From assembly GCF_044197065.1 (NCBI RefSeq), contig NZ_JBIQOI010000001.1, forward strand, positions 682,001-746,000: DNA of 64,000 bases, read 5' to 3'. The notes under the pieces are model-generated. The model did no database searches, was not told the origin of the DNA, and saw only the letters and a program-made list of their open reading frames with translations. The DNA comes from Kluyvera ascorbata_C. Its GTDB lineage: Bacteria > Pseudomonadota > Gammaproteobacteria > Enterobacterales > Enterobacteriaceae. Shown one piece after another: positions 52,490 to 61,418 of the stretch (the first letter of the stretch is position 1; every line of letters starts with the position of its first letter). Made by a program: the position numbers and the translations under genes.

Positions 52490-53812
52490 GTGCAGCAGAT
52501 AGCCCGCTCTGTCGCTCTGGCATTTAACAATTTGCCGCGGCCCCACCGCGTTATGCTGGGGTCACTCACCGTTCTCACGTTGGCCGTCGCTGTCTGGCGG
52601 CCTTACGTTTACCATCCAACCTCTTCATCCCCTGTCGTCCGCACGATTGAGCTGGAGAAAAAAGAAATTCGCTCGCTTCTGCCAGAGGCCAGCGAGCCGA
52701 TTGATCAGTCCGCACAGGAAGAGGAAGCCATCCCTCAGGATGAGCTGGACGATAAAGTCGATAATGAAACGGGTGTGCATGAGTATGTGGTATCCACGGG
52801 CGATACCCTAAGCAGCATCCTGAATCAGTACGGCATCGATATGGGGAACATCAGCCAGCTCGCCTCGGTTGATAAAGACCTGAAAAATATGAAAGTGGGG
52901 CAACAGCTCTCCTGGACGCTGAATGACGATGGTGATTTACAGCGTTTAACCTGGGAGATGTCGCGCCGCGAAACCCGCACCTACGATCGCGTTGCTAACG
53001 GTTTTAAAATGAGCAGCGAGTTGCAGAAGGGCGATTGGGTTAATAGCCTGGTGAAAGGCACCGTCGGTGGAAGTTTTGTGACCAGCGCCGTCAACGCCGG
53101 TTTAACCAGCGCGGAAGTGAGCGCGGTGATTAAATCGATGCAGTGGCAGATGGACTTCCGTAAGCTGAAAAAAGGCGACGAGTTTTCGGTGCTGATGTCA
53201 CGTGAAATGCTCAACGGCAAGCGTGAACAGAGCCAGCTTCTGGGCGTGCGTTTACGTTCCGATGGTAAAGATTATTACGCGATTCGCGCTGAAGACGGTA
53301 AGTTCTACGACCGTAACGGTACCGGGCTGGCGAAAGGCTTCCTGCGCTTCCCAACCGCGCGCCAGTTCCGCGTGTCGTCTAACTTTAACCCGCGTCGTCT
53401 GAACCCGGTAACCGGTCGTGTAGCGCCACACCGTGGCGTAGACTTCGCCATGCCGCAAGGTACCCCAGTGCTGGCCGTCGGTGACGGTGAAGTGGTGGTG
53501 GCGAAGCGCAGTGGCGCGGCGGGTTACTATGTTGCCGTTCGTCATGGTCGTACCTACACCACTCGCTATATGCACCTGCGTAAGCTGCTGGTGAAACCAG
53601 GTCAGAAGGTGAAACGTGGTGACCGTATTGCGCTCTCCGGTAACACCGGTCGTTCTACTGGCCCGCACCTGCACTATGAAGTGTGGATCAACCAGCAGGC
53701 GGTCAACCCGCTGACGGCGAAACTGCCGCGTACCGAAGGGCTGACCGGTTCGGATCGTACCGATTACCTGGCTCAGGTGAAAGAAGTGCTGCCACAGCTG
53801 CGTTTCGACTAA
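52490..53812 (+). CDS. mepM: Murein DD-endopeptidase MepM
   Basis: 440-residue envelope enzyme that cuts D-Ala-meso-DAP cross-links to allow wall growth. One N-terminal membrane anchor (about 20-40), a LysM-like domain (HEYVVSTGDTLSSILNQYGI), the OapA-like region, and a LytM/M23 peptidase domain with zinc ligands in HRGVDFAMPQG and HLHYEVW. GTG start at 52490 (MQQIARSVALAFNN), consistent with E. coli. Terminator at 53838-53866. Confidence 0.97.
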   Translation: MQQIARSVALAFNNLPRPHRVMLGSLTVLTLAVAVWRPYVYHPTSSSPVVRTIELEKKEIRSLLPEASEPIDQSAQEEEAIPQDELDDKVDNETGVHEYVVSTGDTLSSILNQYGIDMGNISQLASVDKDLKNMKVGQQLSWTLNDDGDLQRLTWEMSRRETRTYDRVANGFKMSSELQKGDWVNSLVKGTVGGSFVTSAVNAGLTSAEVSAVIKSMQWQMDFRKLKKGDEFSVLMSREMLNGKREQSQLLGVRLRSDGKDYYAIRAEDGKFYDRNGTGLAKGFLRFPTARQFRVSSNFNPRRLNPVTGRVAPHRGVDFAMPQGTPVLAVGDGEVVVAKRSGAAGYYVAVRHGRTYTTRYMHLRKLLVKPGQKVKRGDRIALSGNTGRSTGPHLHYEVWINQQAVNPLTAKLPRTEGLTGSDRTDYLAQVKEVLPQLRFD

Positions 53813-53837
53813 TTTCGCCTAAGAAGTATCCGTTCAG

Positions 53838-53866
53838 AGCCGGTGCCTATACAGCACCGGCTTTTT
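53838..53866 (+). terminator. Terminator of mepM
   Basis: AGCCGGTGC / GCACCGGCT, 9-bp stem with a 7-base loop, then TTTTTCTTTT. Confidence 0.9.
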
Positions 53867-53942
53867 CTTTTGTGCGAAGCACCCGGCCTCGCTACACTAT
53901 CTGATTATCCACATGACCCGATGATTCGACCCTGGAATAGGC

Positions 53943-54920
53943 ATGGAAACGAAAAAAAATAACAGTGAATACATTCCCGAGTTTGAGAAATCTTTCCGCC
54001 ATCCTCAGTACTGGGGTGCCTGGTTAGGCGTGCTGGCGTTTGCGGGAATCGCTTACGTACCGGCCAAAATCCGCGACCCTATTCTGGGGAAGCTCGGTCG
54101 CCTGGCGGGTAAATTTGGCCGCAGCGCCCGCCGTCGCGCGCAGATCAATCTGCTGTACTGCTTCCCGGAAAAAAGCGAAGCCGAGCGAGAAGCCATTATT
54201 GATGAGATGTTTGCCACTGCACCGCAGGCAATGGTGATGATGGCCGAACTGGCGCTCAAAGGGCCAGAAAAAATTCTGCCACGCCTCGACTGGCAGGGGC
54301 AGGAGATTATCGAGGAGATGCGTGCCAACGGCGAAAACGTGATTTTCCTGGTACCGCACGGTTGGGGCGTTGATATCCCTGCGATGGTGATGGCGTCGCA
54401 GGGCCAGAAGATGGCAGCGATGTTCCATAACCAGGGTAACAAAGTCTTCGACTACGTCTGGAACACCGTTCGTCGTCGTTTTGGCGGTCGTCTGCATGCT
54501 CGTAACGATGGTATCAAGCCGTTTATCCAGTCTGTCCGTCAGGGTTACTGGGGCTATTATCTGCCCGATCAGGATCACGGCCCGGAGCACAGCGAGTTCG
54601 TGGATTTCTTTGCTACCTATAAAGCGACGTTACCAGCGATTGGCCGCCTGATGAAGGTGTGCCGTGCGCGCGTGGTGCCGCTGTTCCCGGTTTATGATGG
54701 CAAAACGCATCGCCTGACCATTCTGGTGCGCCCGCCGATGGATGACCTGCTGGAAGCAGACGACAACACCATTGCGCGTCGCATGAATGAAGAGGTGGAG
54801 ATTTTCGTTGGGCCGCATACCGAGCAGTACACGTGGATCCTGAAGCTGCTGAAAACGCGTAAGCCGGGGGAAACTGAGCCGTATCAGCGCAAAGAGCTTT
54901 ACCCGAAGAATAAAAAATAG
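53943..54920 (+). CDS. lpxM: Lipid A myristoyl acyltransferase LpxM
   Basis: Adds the last secondary acyl chain (myristate) to Kdo2-lauroyl-lipid A at the inner membrane. 325 residues (E. coli 323): one N-terminal membrane segment, then the acyltransferase fold with HGWGVD (HxxxxD) and DQDHGPEHSEFVDFFATYKA. The gene starts 130 bases after mepM behind GGAATAGGC. Convergent with pykA. Confidence 0.97.
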   Translation: METKKNNSEYIPEFEKSFRHPQYWGAWLGVLAFAGIAYVPAKIRDPILGKLGRLAGKFGRSARRRAQINLLYCFPEKSEAEREAIIDEMFATAPQAMVMMAELALKGPEKILPRLDWQGQEIIEEMRANGENVIFLVPHGWGVDIPAMVMASQGQKMAAMFHNQGNKVFDYVWNTVRRRFGGRLHARNDGIKPFIQSVRQGYWGYYLPDQDHGPEHSEFVDFFATYKATLPAIGRLMKVCRARVVPLFPVYDGKTHRLTILVRPPMDDLLEADDNTIARRMNEEVEIFVGPHTEQYTWILKLLKTRKPGETEPYQRKELYPKNKK

Positions 54921-54924
54921 CTCC

Positions 54925-54997
54925 GTAGCCCGGCCAAGCGTAGCGCCGCCGGGAAGGCTCGGAGCCACTCGGCGTCGTTTCACTCGGCCGGGCTACG
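54925..54997. repeat. Dispersed palindrome, family A, copy 6 (imperfect, inverted order)
   Basis: GTAGCCCGGCCAAGCGTAGC ... GCCGGG (54925-54953) faces CGGCGTCG ... CGGCCGGGCTAC (54970-54996). Here the GTAGCCCGG ends are on the outside, opposite to copies 1 and 2. Confidence 0.7.
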
Positions 54998-55002
54998 CAG
55001 GC

Positions 55003-55033
55003 AAAAAAAAACCGGACAGCGTCCGGTTTTTTT
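55003..55033 (-). terminator. Terminator of pykA (bidirectional shape)
   Basis: AAAACCGGAC / GTCCGGTTTT stem with an AGC loop, flanked by A and T runs, 15 bases after the pykA stop. Confidence 0.9.
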
Positions 55034-55047
55034 ATATCGACAATAAC

Positions 55048-56490
55048 TTATTCGACGGTCAGGATACGCGTGGTGTTAGTTGAACCCACGGTGCTCATTA
55101 CGTCGCCCTGGGTGACGATAACCAGGTCGCCTGACATCAGATAGCCTTTATCACGCAGCAGGTTCACCGCGTCGTGTGCCGCGGCAACGCCGTCGCATTC
55201 GCTGTCGAAGAAGACTGGGGTGACGCCACGGTACAGCGCCGTCAGGTTCAGCGTACGCTCGTGACGAGACATCGCGAAGATAGGCAGCCCGGAAGTGATA
55301 CGGGAGGTCATCAACGCGGTACGGCCAGACTCGGTCATGGTGATGATGGCGGTCACGCCCTTCAGGTGGTTAGCCGCATACATTGCCGACATGGCAATGG
55401 CTTCTTCCACGTTGTCGAACTGCACGTCCAGACGGTGTTTAGAGACGTTGATGCTTGGGATCTTCTCTGCGCCCAGGCAAACGCGCGCCATGGCGGCCAC
55501 GGTTTCAGAAGGGTACTGACCCGCAGCGGTTTCCGCAGACAGCATCACCGCATCGGTGCCGTCCAGTACGGCGTTCGCCACGTCCATGACTTCCGCACGA
55601 GTCGGCATTGGGTTGGTGATCATCGACTCCATCATCTGGGTCGCGGTGATCACGGAACGGTTCAACTGACGAGCGCGACGAATCAGCGCTTTCTGGATAC
55701 CAACCAGCTCAGGGTCGCCGATTTCAACGCCGAGGTCGCCACGGGCAACCATCACGACGTCGGAGGCCAGAATGATGTCATCCATCGCGTCCTGGCTGCA
55801 TACGGCTTCCGCACGTTCCACTTTGGCAACGATTTTGGCATCGCAACCGGCTTCACGCGCCAGACGGCGAGCGTAGTTCAGGTCTTCGCCGCAGCGTGGG
55901 AAGGAGACGGCCAGGTAATCAACGCCAATTTTGGCTGCGGTATGAATATCCGCTTTGTCTTTATCGGTCAGCGCTTCAGCCGAGAGGCCGCCGCCTAACT
56001 TGTTGATGCCTTTATTGTTGGACAGTGGGCCACCGACGGTCACTTCGGTGAACACTTTCATCCCCTGGATTTCTAGCACTTTCAGCTGTACACGACCATC
56101 ATCCAGCAGCAGGATGTCGCCAGGCACGACGTCGGCAGGCAGACCTTTATAGTCGATACCCACTTTCTCTTTGTCGCCTTCGCCTTTACCAAGGTTGGCA
56201 TCAAGCAGGAATTTGTCGCCGATATTGAGGAAAACTTTACCTTCTTTGAAGGTAGAAACGCGAATCTTTGGTCCTTGCAGATCGCCAAGAATAGCTACAT
56301 GGCGGCCCAGTTTTGCAGCGATTTCGCGTACTTTGTCAGCGCGTAGCTGGTGATCTTCTGGTGTACCGTGAGAGAAGTTCATGCGTACGACGTTAGCACC
56401 GGCGGAAATTACCTTCTCGAGGTTGTTATCGCGGTCGGTTGCTGGGCCTAACGTGGTGACGATCTTGGTTCTGCGAAGCCTTCTGGACAT
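55048..56490 (-). CDS. pykA: Pyruvate kinase II PykA
   Basis: Converts phosphoenolpyruvate and ADP to pyruvate and ATP. 480 residues, the length of E. coli PykA (PykF is 470). RRTKIVTTLGPATDRDNNLE, NFSHGTPEDHQ and VMVARGDLGVEIGDPELVGI (substrate/metal site) are diagnostic. It is read away from lpxM; hexR lies 101 bases upstream on the same strand. Confidence 0.97.
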   Translation of the reverse strand: MSRRLRRTKIVTTLGPATDRDNNLEKVISAGANVVRMNFSHGTPEDHQLRADKVREIAAKLGRHVAILGDLQGPKIRVSTFKEGKVFLNIGDKFLLDANLGKGEGDKEKVGIDYKGLPADVVPGDILLLDDGRVQLKVLEIQGMKVFTEVTVGGPLSNNKGINKLGGGLSAEALTDKDKADIHTAAKIGVDYLAVSFPRCGEDLNYARRLAREAGCDAKIVAKVERAEAVCSQDAMDDIILASDVVMVARGDLGVEIGDPELVGIQKALIRRARQLNRSVITATQMMESMITNPMPTRAEVMDVANAVLDGTDAVMLSAETAAGQYPSETVAAMARVCLGAEKIPSINVSKHRLDVQFDNVEEAIAMSAMYAANHLKGVTAIITMTESGRTALMTSRITSGLPIFAMSRHERTLNLTALYRGVTPVFFDSECDGVAAAHDAVNLLRDKGYLMSGDLVIVTQGDVMSTVGSTNTTRILTVE

Positions 56491-56591
56491 GTAATACTCC
56501 GTTGACTAATACAACTCAGGTGTTGCGTGAACAGGGATCCGGTATCAATCATTACCGAATGTTTAAATCGATTACACCGTTATTATCGGTT

Positions 56592-57461
56592 TTAGTGATT
56601 ATCGCTGTGTGCGGAAAGCTCTTTATCAAACCGCGATTCTTTTAATGCTTCCTTGACTCGCTTCAAGTTATCCCTGAATTTCGCCCCTCGACGTAAGGTA
56701 AAACCGGTTGCCAGGACATCGATCACGGTTAGCTGCGCAAGTCGGGAAACCATCGGCATATAGATGTCGGTATCTTCGGGAACGTCCAGCGTGATAGCGA
56801 GGGTCGCTTCTCTTGCCAGCGGCGTGCCGGCGGAGGTGATGGCGATAACCATAGCATCATTTTCCCTCGCCACTTGCGCGACCTCGACCAGGCTTTTGGT
56901 TCTGCCGGTATGGGAAATCAGCACCACGACGTCATCGTCGCTGCAATTCATACAGCTCATACGTTGCAATACGATGTCATCAGAATAGATGACCGGGACG
57001 TTAAAGCGAAAAAACTTGTTCATCGCGTCATGCGCCACGGCGGCGGAAGAACCTAAGCCGAAGAAGGCAATCTTCTTGGCCTGTGTGAGCAGGTCTACGG
57101 CACGATTTACCGCCGACATATCGAGCGACTGGCGAACGTGTGCCAGGCTCGCCATGGCTGATTCGAAAATTTTCGCCGTATAAGCTTCAACGCTGTCATC
57201 TTCATCAACATTACGATTAACATACGGTGTACCGTTGGCCAGACTTTGGGCAAGATGGAGTTTGAAGTCGGGGAATCCCCGAGTCTCCATACTGCGACAG
57301 AAGCGGTTAACGGTGGGTTCGCTGACCTCGGCTTCAAGAGCGAGTGCGGCAATGCTTGAATGGATTGCCTGTTCTGGCGCGGCCAGAATAACTTCCGCCA
57401 CTTTTCGCTCGGATTTGCTAAGGTTTTCCAGTTGGGTCTGGATTCTTTCCAGCATGTTCAT
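56592..57461 (-). CDS. hexR: RpiR-family regulator HexR
   Basis: 289 residues: N-terminal helix-turn-helix (SSIAALALEAEVSEPTVNRF) and a C-terminal SIS sugar-phosphate-binding domain (KKIAFFGLGSSAAVAHDAMN, VVLISHTGRTKSLVEVAQ). HexR senses 2-keto-3-deoxy-6-phosphogluconate, an Entner-Doudoroff intermediate, and controls zwf and related genes. Start at 57461 (MNMLERIQTQ) by homology; a frame open 66 bases further upstream is not used. Divergent from zwf, with a HexR-like box between them. Confidence 0.96.
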   Translation of the reverse strand: MNMLERIQTQLENLSKSERKVAEVILAAPEQAIHSSIAALALEAEVSEPTVNRFCRSMETRGFPDFKLHLAQSLANGTPYVNRNVDEDDSVEAYTAKIFESAMASLAHVRQSLDMSAVNRAVDLLTQAKKIAFFGLGSSAAVAHDAMNKFFRFNVPVIYSDDIVLQRMSCMNCSDDDVVVLISHTGRTKSLVEVAQVARENDAMVIAITSAGTPLAREATLAITLDVPEDTDIYMPMVSRLAQLTVIDVLATGFTLRRGAKFRDNLKRVKEALKESRFDKELSAHSDNH

Positions 57462-57858
57462 CGTGACAAGTTGCTCATAGATTGAAACGATTCCATTAAT
57501 GGGTGAAATCTGCAGGCGTTTTAGCAAGAATATACGCCTGAAGCCGAGTGAAAAGCGAAGAGGAACGGCAAAAAATGTTGTTTTTTTTCATAACATGATC
57601 AGCGTCGTATTTTAACCGACGAGGCTCAGGCGAAAGAACGAACAAAACTGGCGGATTGCCTAATGCCGCAGCCGCAATGGTTCCGAATTGTGCGATCGGG
57701 AGCGGTGAAAGGCGTTAAAGGGTTTCGGCAATTTCGTAAACACAGTACAGTGCACCGTAAGAAAATTACAACGATATCCGTCGCTTTTCGGCAAAAGCTG
57801 AACGGTGACGGGTAGATAGCCTGGCATAGAACCGGGTATATAAACTGAGGAGAATGAC
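57462..57858. other. hexR-zwf divergent intergenic region
   Basis: 397 bases without a gene. It holds the HexR-like box at 57756-57770. E. coli zwf is also activated by SoxS/MarA/Rob; I looked for a marbox upstream but could not assign one with confidence. Confidence 0.5.
57756..57770 (+). promoter_or_regulatory. HexR-like operator of zwf
   Basis: CGTAAGAAAATTACA agrees with the HexR consensus TGTAATTAAATTACA at 12 of 15 positions and lies 89 bases before the zwf start, next to the hexR gene. Confidence 0.6.
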
Positions 57859-59334
57859 ATGGCGGTAACGCAAACGGCCCAGGCATGCGATCTGGTCATT
57901 TTCGGCGCGAAGGGCGACTTGGCCCGCCGGAAATTGCTGCCTTCCCTGTATCAGCTGGAAAAAGCGGGCCAGATTAATCCGGACACCCGGATTATCGGTG
58001 TCGGCCGTGCCGATTGGGATAAAGCGGCATACACCAAAGTTGTCCGCGAAGCGCTCGAAACCTTCATGAAAGAGAAGATTGATGAAGGTTTGTGGAATAC
58101 CCTCAGCGCACGCCTTGACTTCTGCAACCTCGATGTCAACGATGCGCCAGCATTTTCGCGTCTTGGTGAGATGCTCGATCAAAAAAATCGCATCACCATC
58201 AACTACTTCGCTATGCCGCCAAGCACCTTTGGCGCCATCTGCCGCGGCTTGGGTGAAGCGAAGCTTAATGCTAAACCGGCACGCGTCGTCATGGAAAAAC
58301 CGCTGGGTACCTCGCTGGAAACTTCCCGTGAGATTAACGACCAGGTGGGCGAATATTTCGAAGAGTGCCAGGTTTATCGTATCGACCACTATCTGGGTAA
58401 AGAAACGGTTCTGAACCTGCTGGCGCTGCGTTTTGCCAACTCCCTGTTTGTGAACAACTGGGATAACCGCACCATCGATCACGTGGAAATTACCGTTGCT
58501 GAAGAAGTCGGGATTGAAGGCCGCTGGGGTTACTTCGATCAGGCCGGCCAGATGCGCGATATGATCCAGAACCACCTGCTGCAAATTCTGTGCATGATTG
58601 CGATGGCGCCGCCGTCCGATCTGAGCGCCGACAGCATTCGTGATGAGAAAGTGAAGGTGCTGAAGTCGCTGCGTCGCATCGACCGCAGCAACGTGCGTGA
58701 TAAAACCGTGCGCGGCCAGTATACCGCTGGGTTTGCTCAGGGGCAGAAAGTCCCAGGCTACCTTGAAGAAGAGGGCGCCAACAAATCCAGCAGCACCGAA
58801 ACCTTCGTTTCTATTCGCGTGGATATTGATAACTGGCGTTGGGCTGGCGTGCCGTTCTACCTGCGTACCGGCAAACGTCTGCCGACCAAATGCTCTGAAG
58901 TTGTCGTTTATTTCAAAAACCCTGAACTGAACCTGTTCAAAGAAACCTGGCCTGAGCTGCCGCAGAACAAGCTGACGATTCGTTTGCAGCCGGATGAAGG
59001 CGTGGATATTCAGATCCTCAACAAGGTTCCTGGTCTGGAGCACAAGCATAACCTGCAGGTGACCAAGCTGGATCTGAGCTACTCAGAGACCTTTAATCAG
59101 ACTCACCTGGCCGATGCCTATGAACGTCTGCTGCTGGAAACCATGCGTGGTATTCAGGCGCTGTTCGTTCGCCGCGACGAAGTGGAAGAGGCCTGGAAGT
59201 GGGTCGACTCCATCACTGAAGCATGGGCAAGCGATAAAGACGCGCCTAAACCATACCAGGCTGGCACCTGGGGACCAGTTGCTTCGGTCGCGATGATTAC
59301 CCGTGATGGCCGTTCCTGGAACGAGTTCGAATAA
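57859..59334 (+). CDS. zwf: Glucose-6-phosphate 1-dehydrogenase Zwf
   Basis: First step of the oxidative pentose phosphate and Entner-Doudoroff routes, reducing NADP+. 491 residues, E. coli length. The coenzyme site IFGAKGDLARRKLLPSLYQL and the active-site motif VYRIDHYLGKETV are intact. Start at 57859 behind GAGGAGAA. Own terminator at 59413; edd-eda follow as a separate unit. Confidence 0.98.
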   Translation: MAVTQTAQACDLVIFGAKGDLARRKLLPSLYQLEKAGQINPDTRIIGVGRADWDKAAYTKVVREALETFMKEKIDEGLWNTLSARLDFCNLDVNDAPAFSRLGEMLDQKNRITINYFAMPPSTFGAICRGLGEAKLNAKPARVVMEKPLGTSLETSREINDQVGEYFEECQVYRIDHYLGKETVLNLLALRFANSLFVNNWDNRTIDHVEITVAEEVGIEGRWGYFDQAGQMRDMIQNHLLQILCMIAMAPPSDLSADSIRDEKVKVLKSLRRIDRSNVRDKTVRGQYTAGFAQGQKVPGYLEEEGANKSSSTETFVSIRVDIDNWRWAGVPFYLRTGKRLPTKCSEVVVYFKNPELNLFKETWPELPQNKLTIRLQPDEGVDIQILNKVPGLEHKHNLQVTKLDLSYSETFNQTHLADAYERLLLETMRGIQALFVRRDEVEEAWKWVDSITEAWASDKDAPKPYQAGTWGPVASVAMITRDGRSWNEFE

Positions 59335-59359
59335 GGGACCGCGATAATCCGGAAGGGTT

Positions 59360-59375
59360 ATTTTACCGGTAACAT
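59360..59375 (+). promoter_or_regulatory. GntR-type operator upstream of edd
   Basis: ATTTTACCGGTAACAT matches the E. coli gluconate repressor consensus ATGTTACCGATAACAT at 14 of 16. It lies between the zwf stop and its terminator, 193 bases before edd. Confidence 0.6.
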
Positions 59376-59412
59376 GATCTAACACAGCATGTAGTGCTAT
59401 TTTTGCGCATTT

Positions 59413-59447
59413 AAGCCCCAGGTGGATTCACCACCGGGGCTTTTTTT
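59413..59447 (+). terminator. Terminator of zwf
   Basis: AAGCCCC-A-GGTGG pairs with CCACC-GGGGCTT (one bulged A), ATTCA loop, then TTTTTTT. Confidence 0.9.
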
Positions 59448-59499
59448 ATTACACTACCGGTAGACCTTTGCCTCTGAGCTGCGCTATACGGTGATTTTC

Positions 59500-59523
59500 G
59501 ATAAATCTGACCAATGATTTATC
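59500..59523. promoter_or_regulatory. Palindrome upstream of edd, possible operator
   Basis: GATAAATC (59500-59507) and GATTTATC (59516-59523) are perfect inverted arms 8 bases apart, 45 bases before the edd start. They match neither the HexR nor the GntR consensus. The bound factor, if any, is unknown. Confidence 0.35.
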
Positions 59524-59567
59524 CGTGTAAGATAGCGGCCTGGACAGAAAAATTTTAAGGAGCCTTT

Positions 59568-61379
59568 ATGAACTCTGCAATGTTACGGGTAACAAATCGA
59601 ATTATTGAACGCTCGCGCGACACGCGTGAAGCCTATCTGGCGCGTATCAATCAGGCCAAAACTGAAACGGTTCACCGTTCTGAACTGGCCTGCGGTAATC
59701 TGGCACACGGTTTTGCTGCCTGCCAGCCCGACGATAAAGCATCGCTGAAGAGCATGCTGCGTAACAATATCGCGATCATTACCTCCTATAACGACATGCT
59801 TTCTGCCCATCAGCCGTATGAACACTACCCGGATGTGATCCGTAAAGCGCTGCACAGCGTGAACGCGGTGGGCCAGGTCGCGGGCGGTGTGCCAGCCATG
59901 TGCGACGGCGTCACCCAAGGACAGGACGGCATGGAACTTTCTCTGCTGAGCCGCGAAGTGATTGCCATGTCTGCCGCAGTAGGCCTGTCTCACAATATGT
60001 TTGATGGCGCGCTGTACCTTGGCGTGTGTGACAAAATCGTCCCGGGGCTTGCTATGGCGGCGCTCTCCTTTGGTCATCTGCCATCTGTCTTTATTCCGTC
60101 GGGCCCGATGGCGAGCGGTCTGCCGAACAAAGAAAAAGTGCGTATTCGTCAGCTTTATGCTGAAGGCAAAGTGGATCGTAACGCGCTGCTGGAGTCTGAA
60201 GCCGCGTCCTACCACGCACCGGGTACCTGCACCTTCTACGGTACTGCCAACACCAACCAGATGGTGATTGAATTTATGGGCATGCAGCTGCCGGGCTCCT
60301 CTTTTGTTCACCCGGATGCGCCGCTGCGTGCTGAACTGACCGCTGCCGCTGCGCGTCAGGTGACGCGTATGACCGGTAACGGTAACGAGTGGATGCCGCT
60401 CGGTAAGATGATCGACGAAAAAGTGGTGGTCAACGGTATCGTGGCGCTGCTGGCAACCGGCGGTTCGACCAACCACACTATGCACCTGGTGGCGATGGCG
60501 CGCGCGGCAGGCATCATCATCAACTGGGATGATTTCTCTGATCTGTCTGAAGTCGTGCCGCTGATGGCGCGTCTTTACCCGAATGGTCCGGCGGATATCA
60601 ACCACTTCCAGGCGGCTGGCGGTGTACCTGTGCTGGTCCGCGAACTGCTGAAGGGCGGTCTTCTGCATGAAGACGTCAACACGGTAGCCGGTTTTGGTCT
60701 CTCGCATTACACCATGGAACCGTGGCTGAACGAAGGCAAGCTCGACTGGCGTGAAGGCGCAACGGCTTCGCTGGATGGCAACATCATCGCTACCTTCGAC
60801 AAACCGTTCTCTAAACATGGCGGCACCAAAGTGCTGAGCGGCAACCTGGGCCGTGCGGTCATGAAAACCTCAGCCGTCCCGGTTGAAAACCAGATTATCG
60901 AAGCGCCAGCGGTGGTCTTTGAGAGTCAGCACGATGTGCTGCCATCCTTCGAAGCGGGCTTATTGGATAAAGATTGCGTGGTTGTTGTGCGCCATCAAGG
61001 GCCAAAAGCGAACGGCATGCCAGAATTACATAAACTTATGCCGCCACTTGGTGTATTATTGGACCGCTGTTTCAAAATTGCGTTAGTCACTGATGGACGA
61101 CTGTCCGGAGCATCCGGTAAAGTGCCGTCAGCGATCCACGTAACCCCTGAAGCCTATGACGGTGGGCTGCTGGCGAAAGTGCGAGATGGCGACATGATTC
61201 GCGTCAATGGCCAGACCGGCGAGCTGACGCTGCTGGTTGATGAAGCTGAACTGGCCGCACGCCAACCGCATATTCCCGATCTGAGCGCTTCGCGCGTGGG
61301 GACAGGCCGTGAACTGTTTAGCGCATTACGGGAAAAACTGTCCGGTGCAGAGCAGGGCGCAACCTGTATTACCTTTTAA
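59568..61379 (+). CDS. edd: Phosphogluconate dehydratase Edd
   Basis: Dehydrates 6-phosphogluconate to KDPG in the Entner-Doudoroff pathway; 603 residues, E. coli length, of the IlvD/Edd Fe-S dehydratase family. VAGGVPAMCDGVTQGQDGME, the Cys of HAPGTCTFYGTANTNQM, and LVTDGRLSGASGKVPSAIHV are the family motifs with the cluster cysteines. Start 59568 behind AAGGAG. eda follows 39 bases later. A GntR-type operator overlaps codons 5-10. Confidence 0.98.
   Translation: MNSAMLRVTNRIIERSRDTREAYLARINQAKTETVHRSELACGNLAHGFAACQPDDKASLKSMLRNNIAIITSYNDMLSAHQPYEHYPDVIRKALHSVNAVGQVAGGVPAMCDGVTQGQDGMELSLLSREVIAMSAAVGLSHNMFDGALYLGVCDKIVPGLAMAALSFGHLPSVFIPSGPMASGLPNKEKVRIRQLYAEGKVDRNALLESEAASYHAPGTCTFYGTANTNQMVIEFMGMQLPGSSFVHPDAPLRAELTAAAARQVTRMTGNGNEWMPLGKMIDEKVVVNGIVALLATGGSTNHTMHLVAMARAAGIIINWDDFSDLSEVVPLMARLYPNGPADINHFQAAGGVPVLVRELLKGGLLHEDVNTVAGFGLSHYTMEPWLNEGKLDWREGATASLDGNIIATFDKPFSKHGGTKVLSGNLGRAVMKTSAVPVENQIIEAPAVVFESQHDVLPSFEAGLLDKDCVVVVRHQGPKANGMPELHKLMPPLGVLLDRCFKIALVTDGRLSGASGKVPSAIHVTPEAYDGGLLAKVRDGDMIRVNGQTGELTLLVDEAELAARQPHIPDLSASRVGTGRELFSALREKLSGAEQGATCITF
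59580..59595 (+). promoter_or_regulatory. GntR-type operator inside the edd start
   Basis: ATGTTACGGGTAACAA matches the gluconate repressor consensus at 13 of 16 positions and sits in codons 5-10 of edd. Its centre is 220 bases from the upstream operator at 59360. Confidence 0.55.
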
Positions 61380-61418
61380 GATGACACGTTTTGTAGATCT
61401 GGCGAGAGAAAATTTCTG

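Noticed and set aside
57766..59049. 427-codon minus-strand frame opposite zwf
   Set aside because: Mirror frame of a conserved dehydrogenase gene, also running over the zwf promoter.
59583..60818. 411-codon minus-strand frame inside edd
   Set aside because: Antisense shadow; Arg/His-rich with no domain features.
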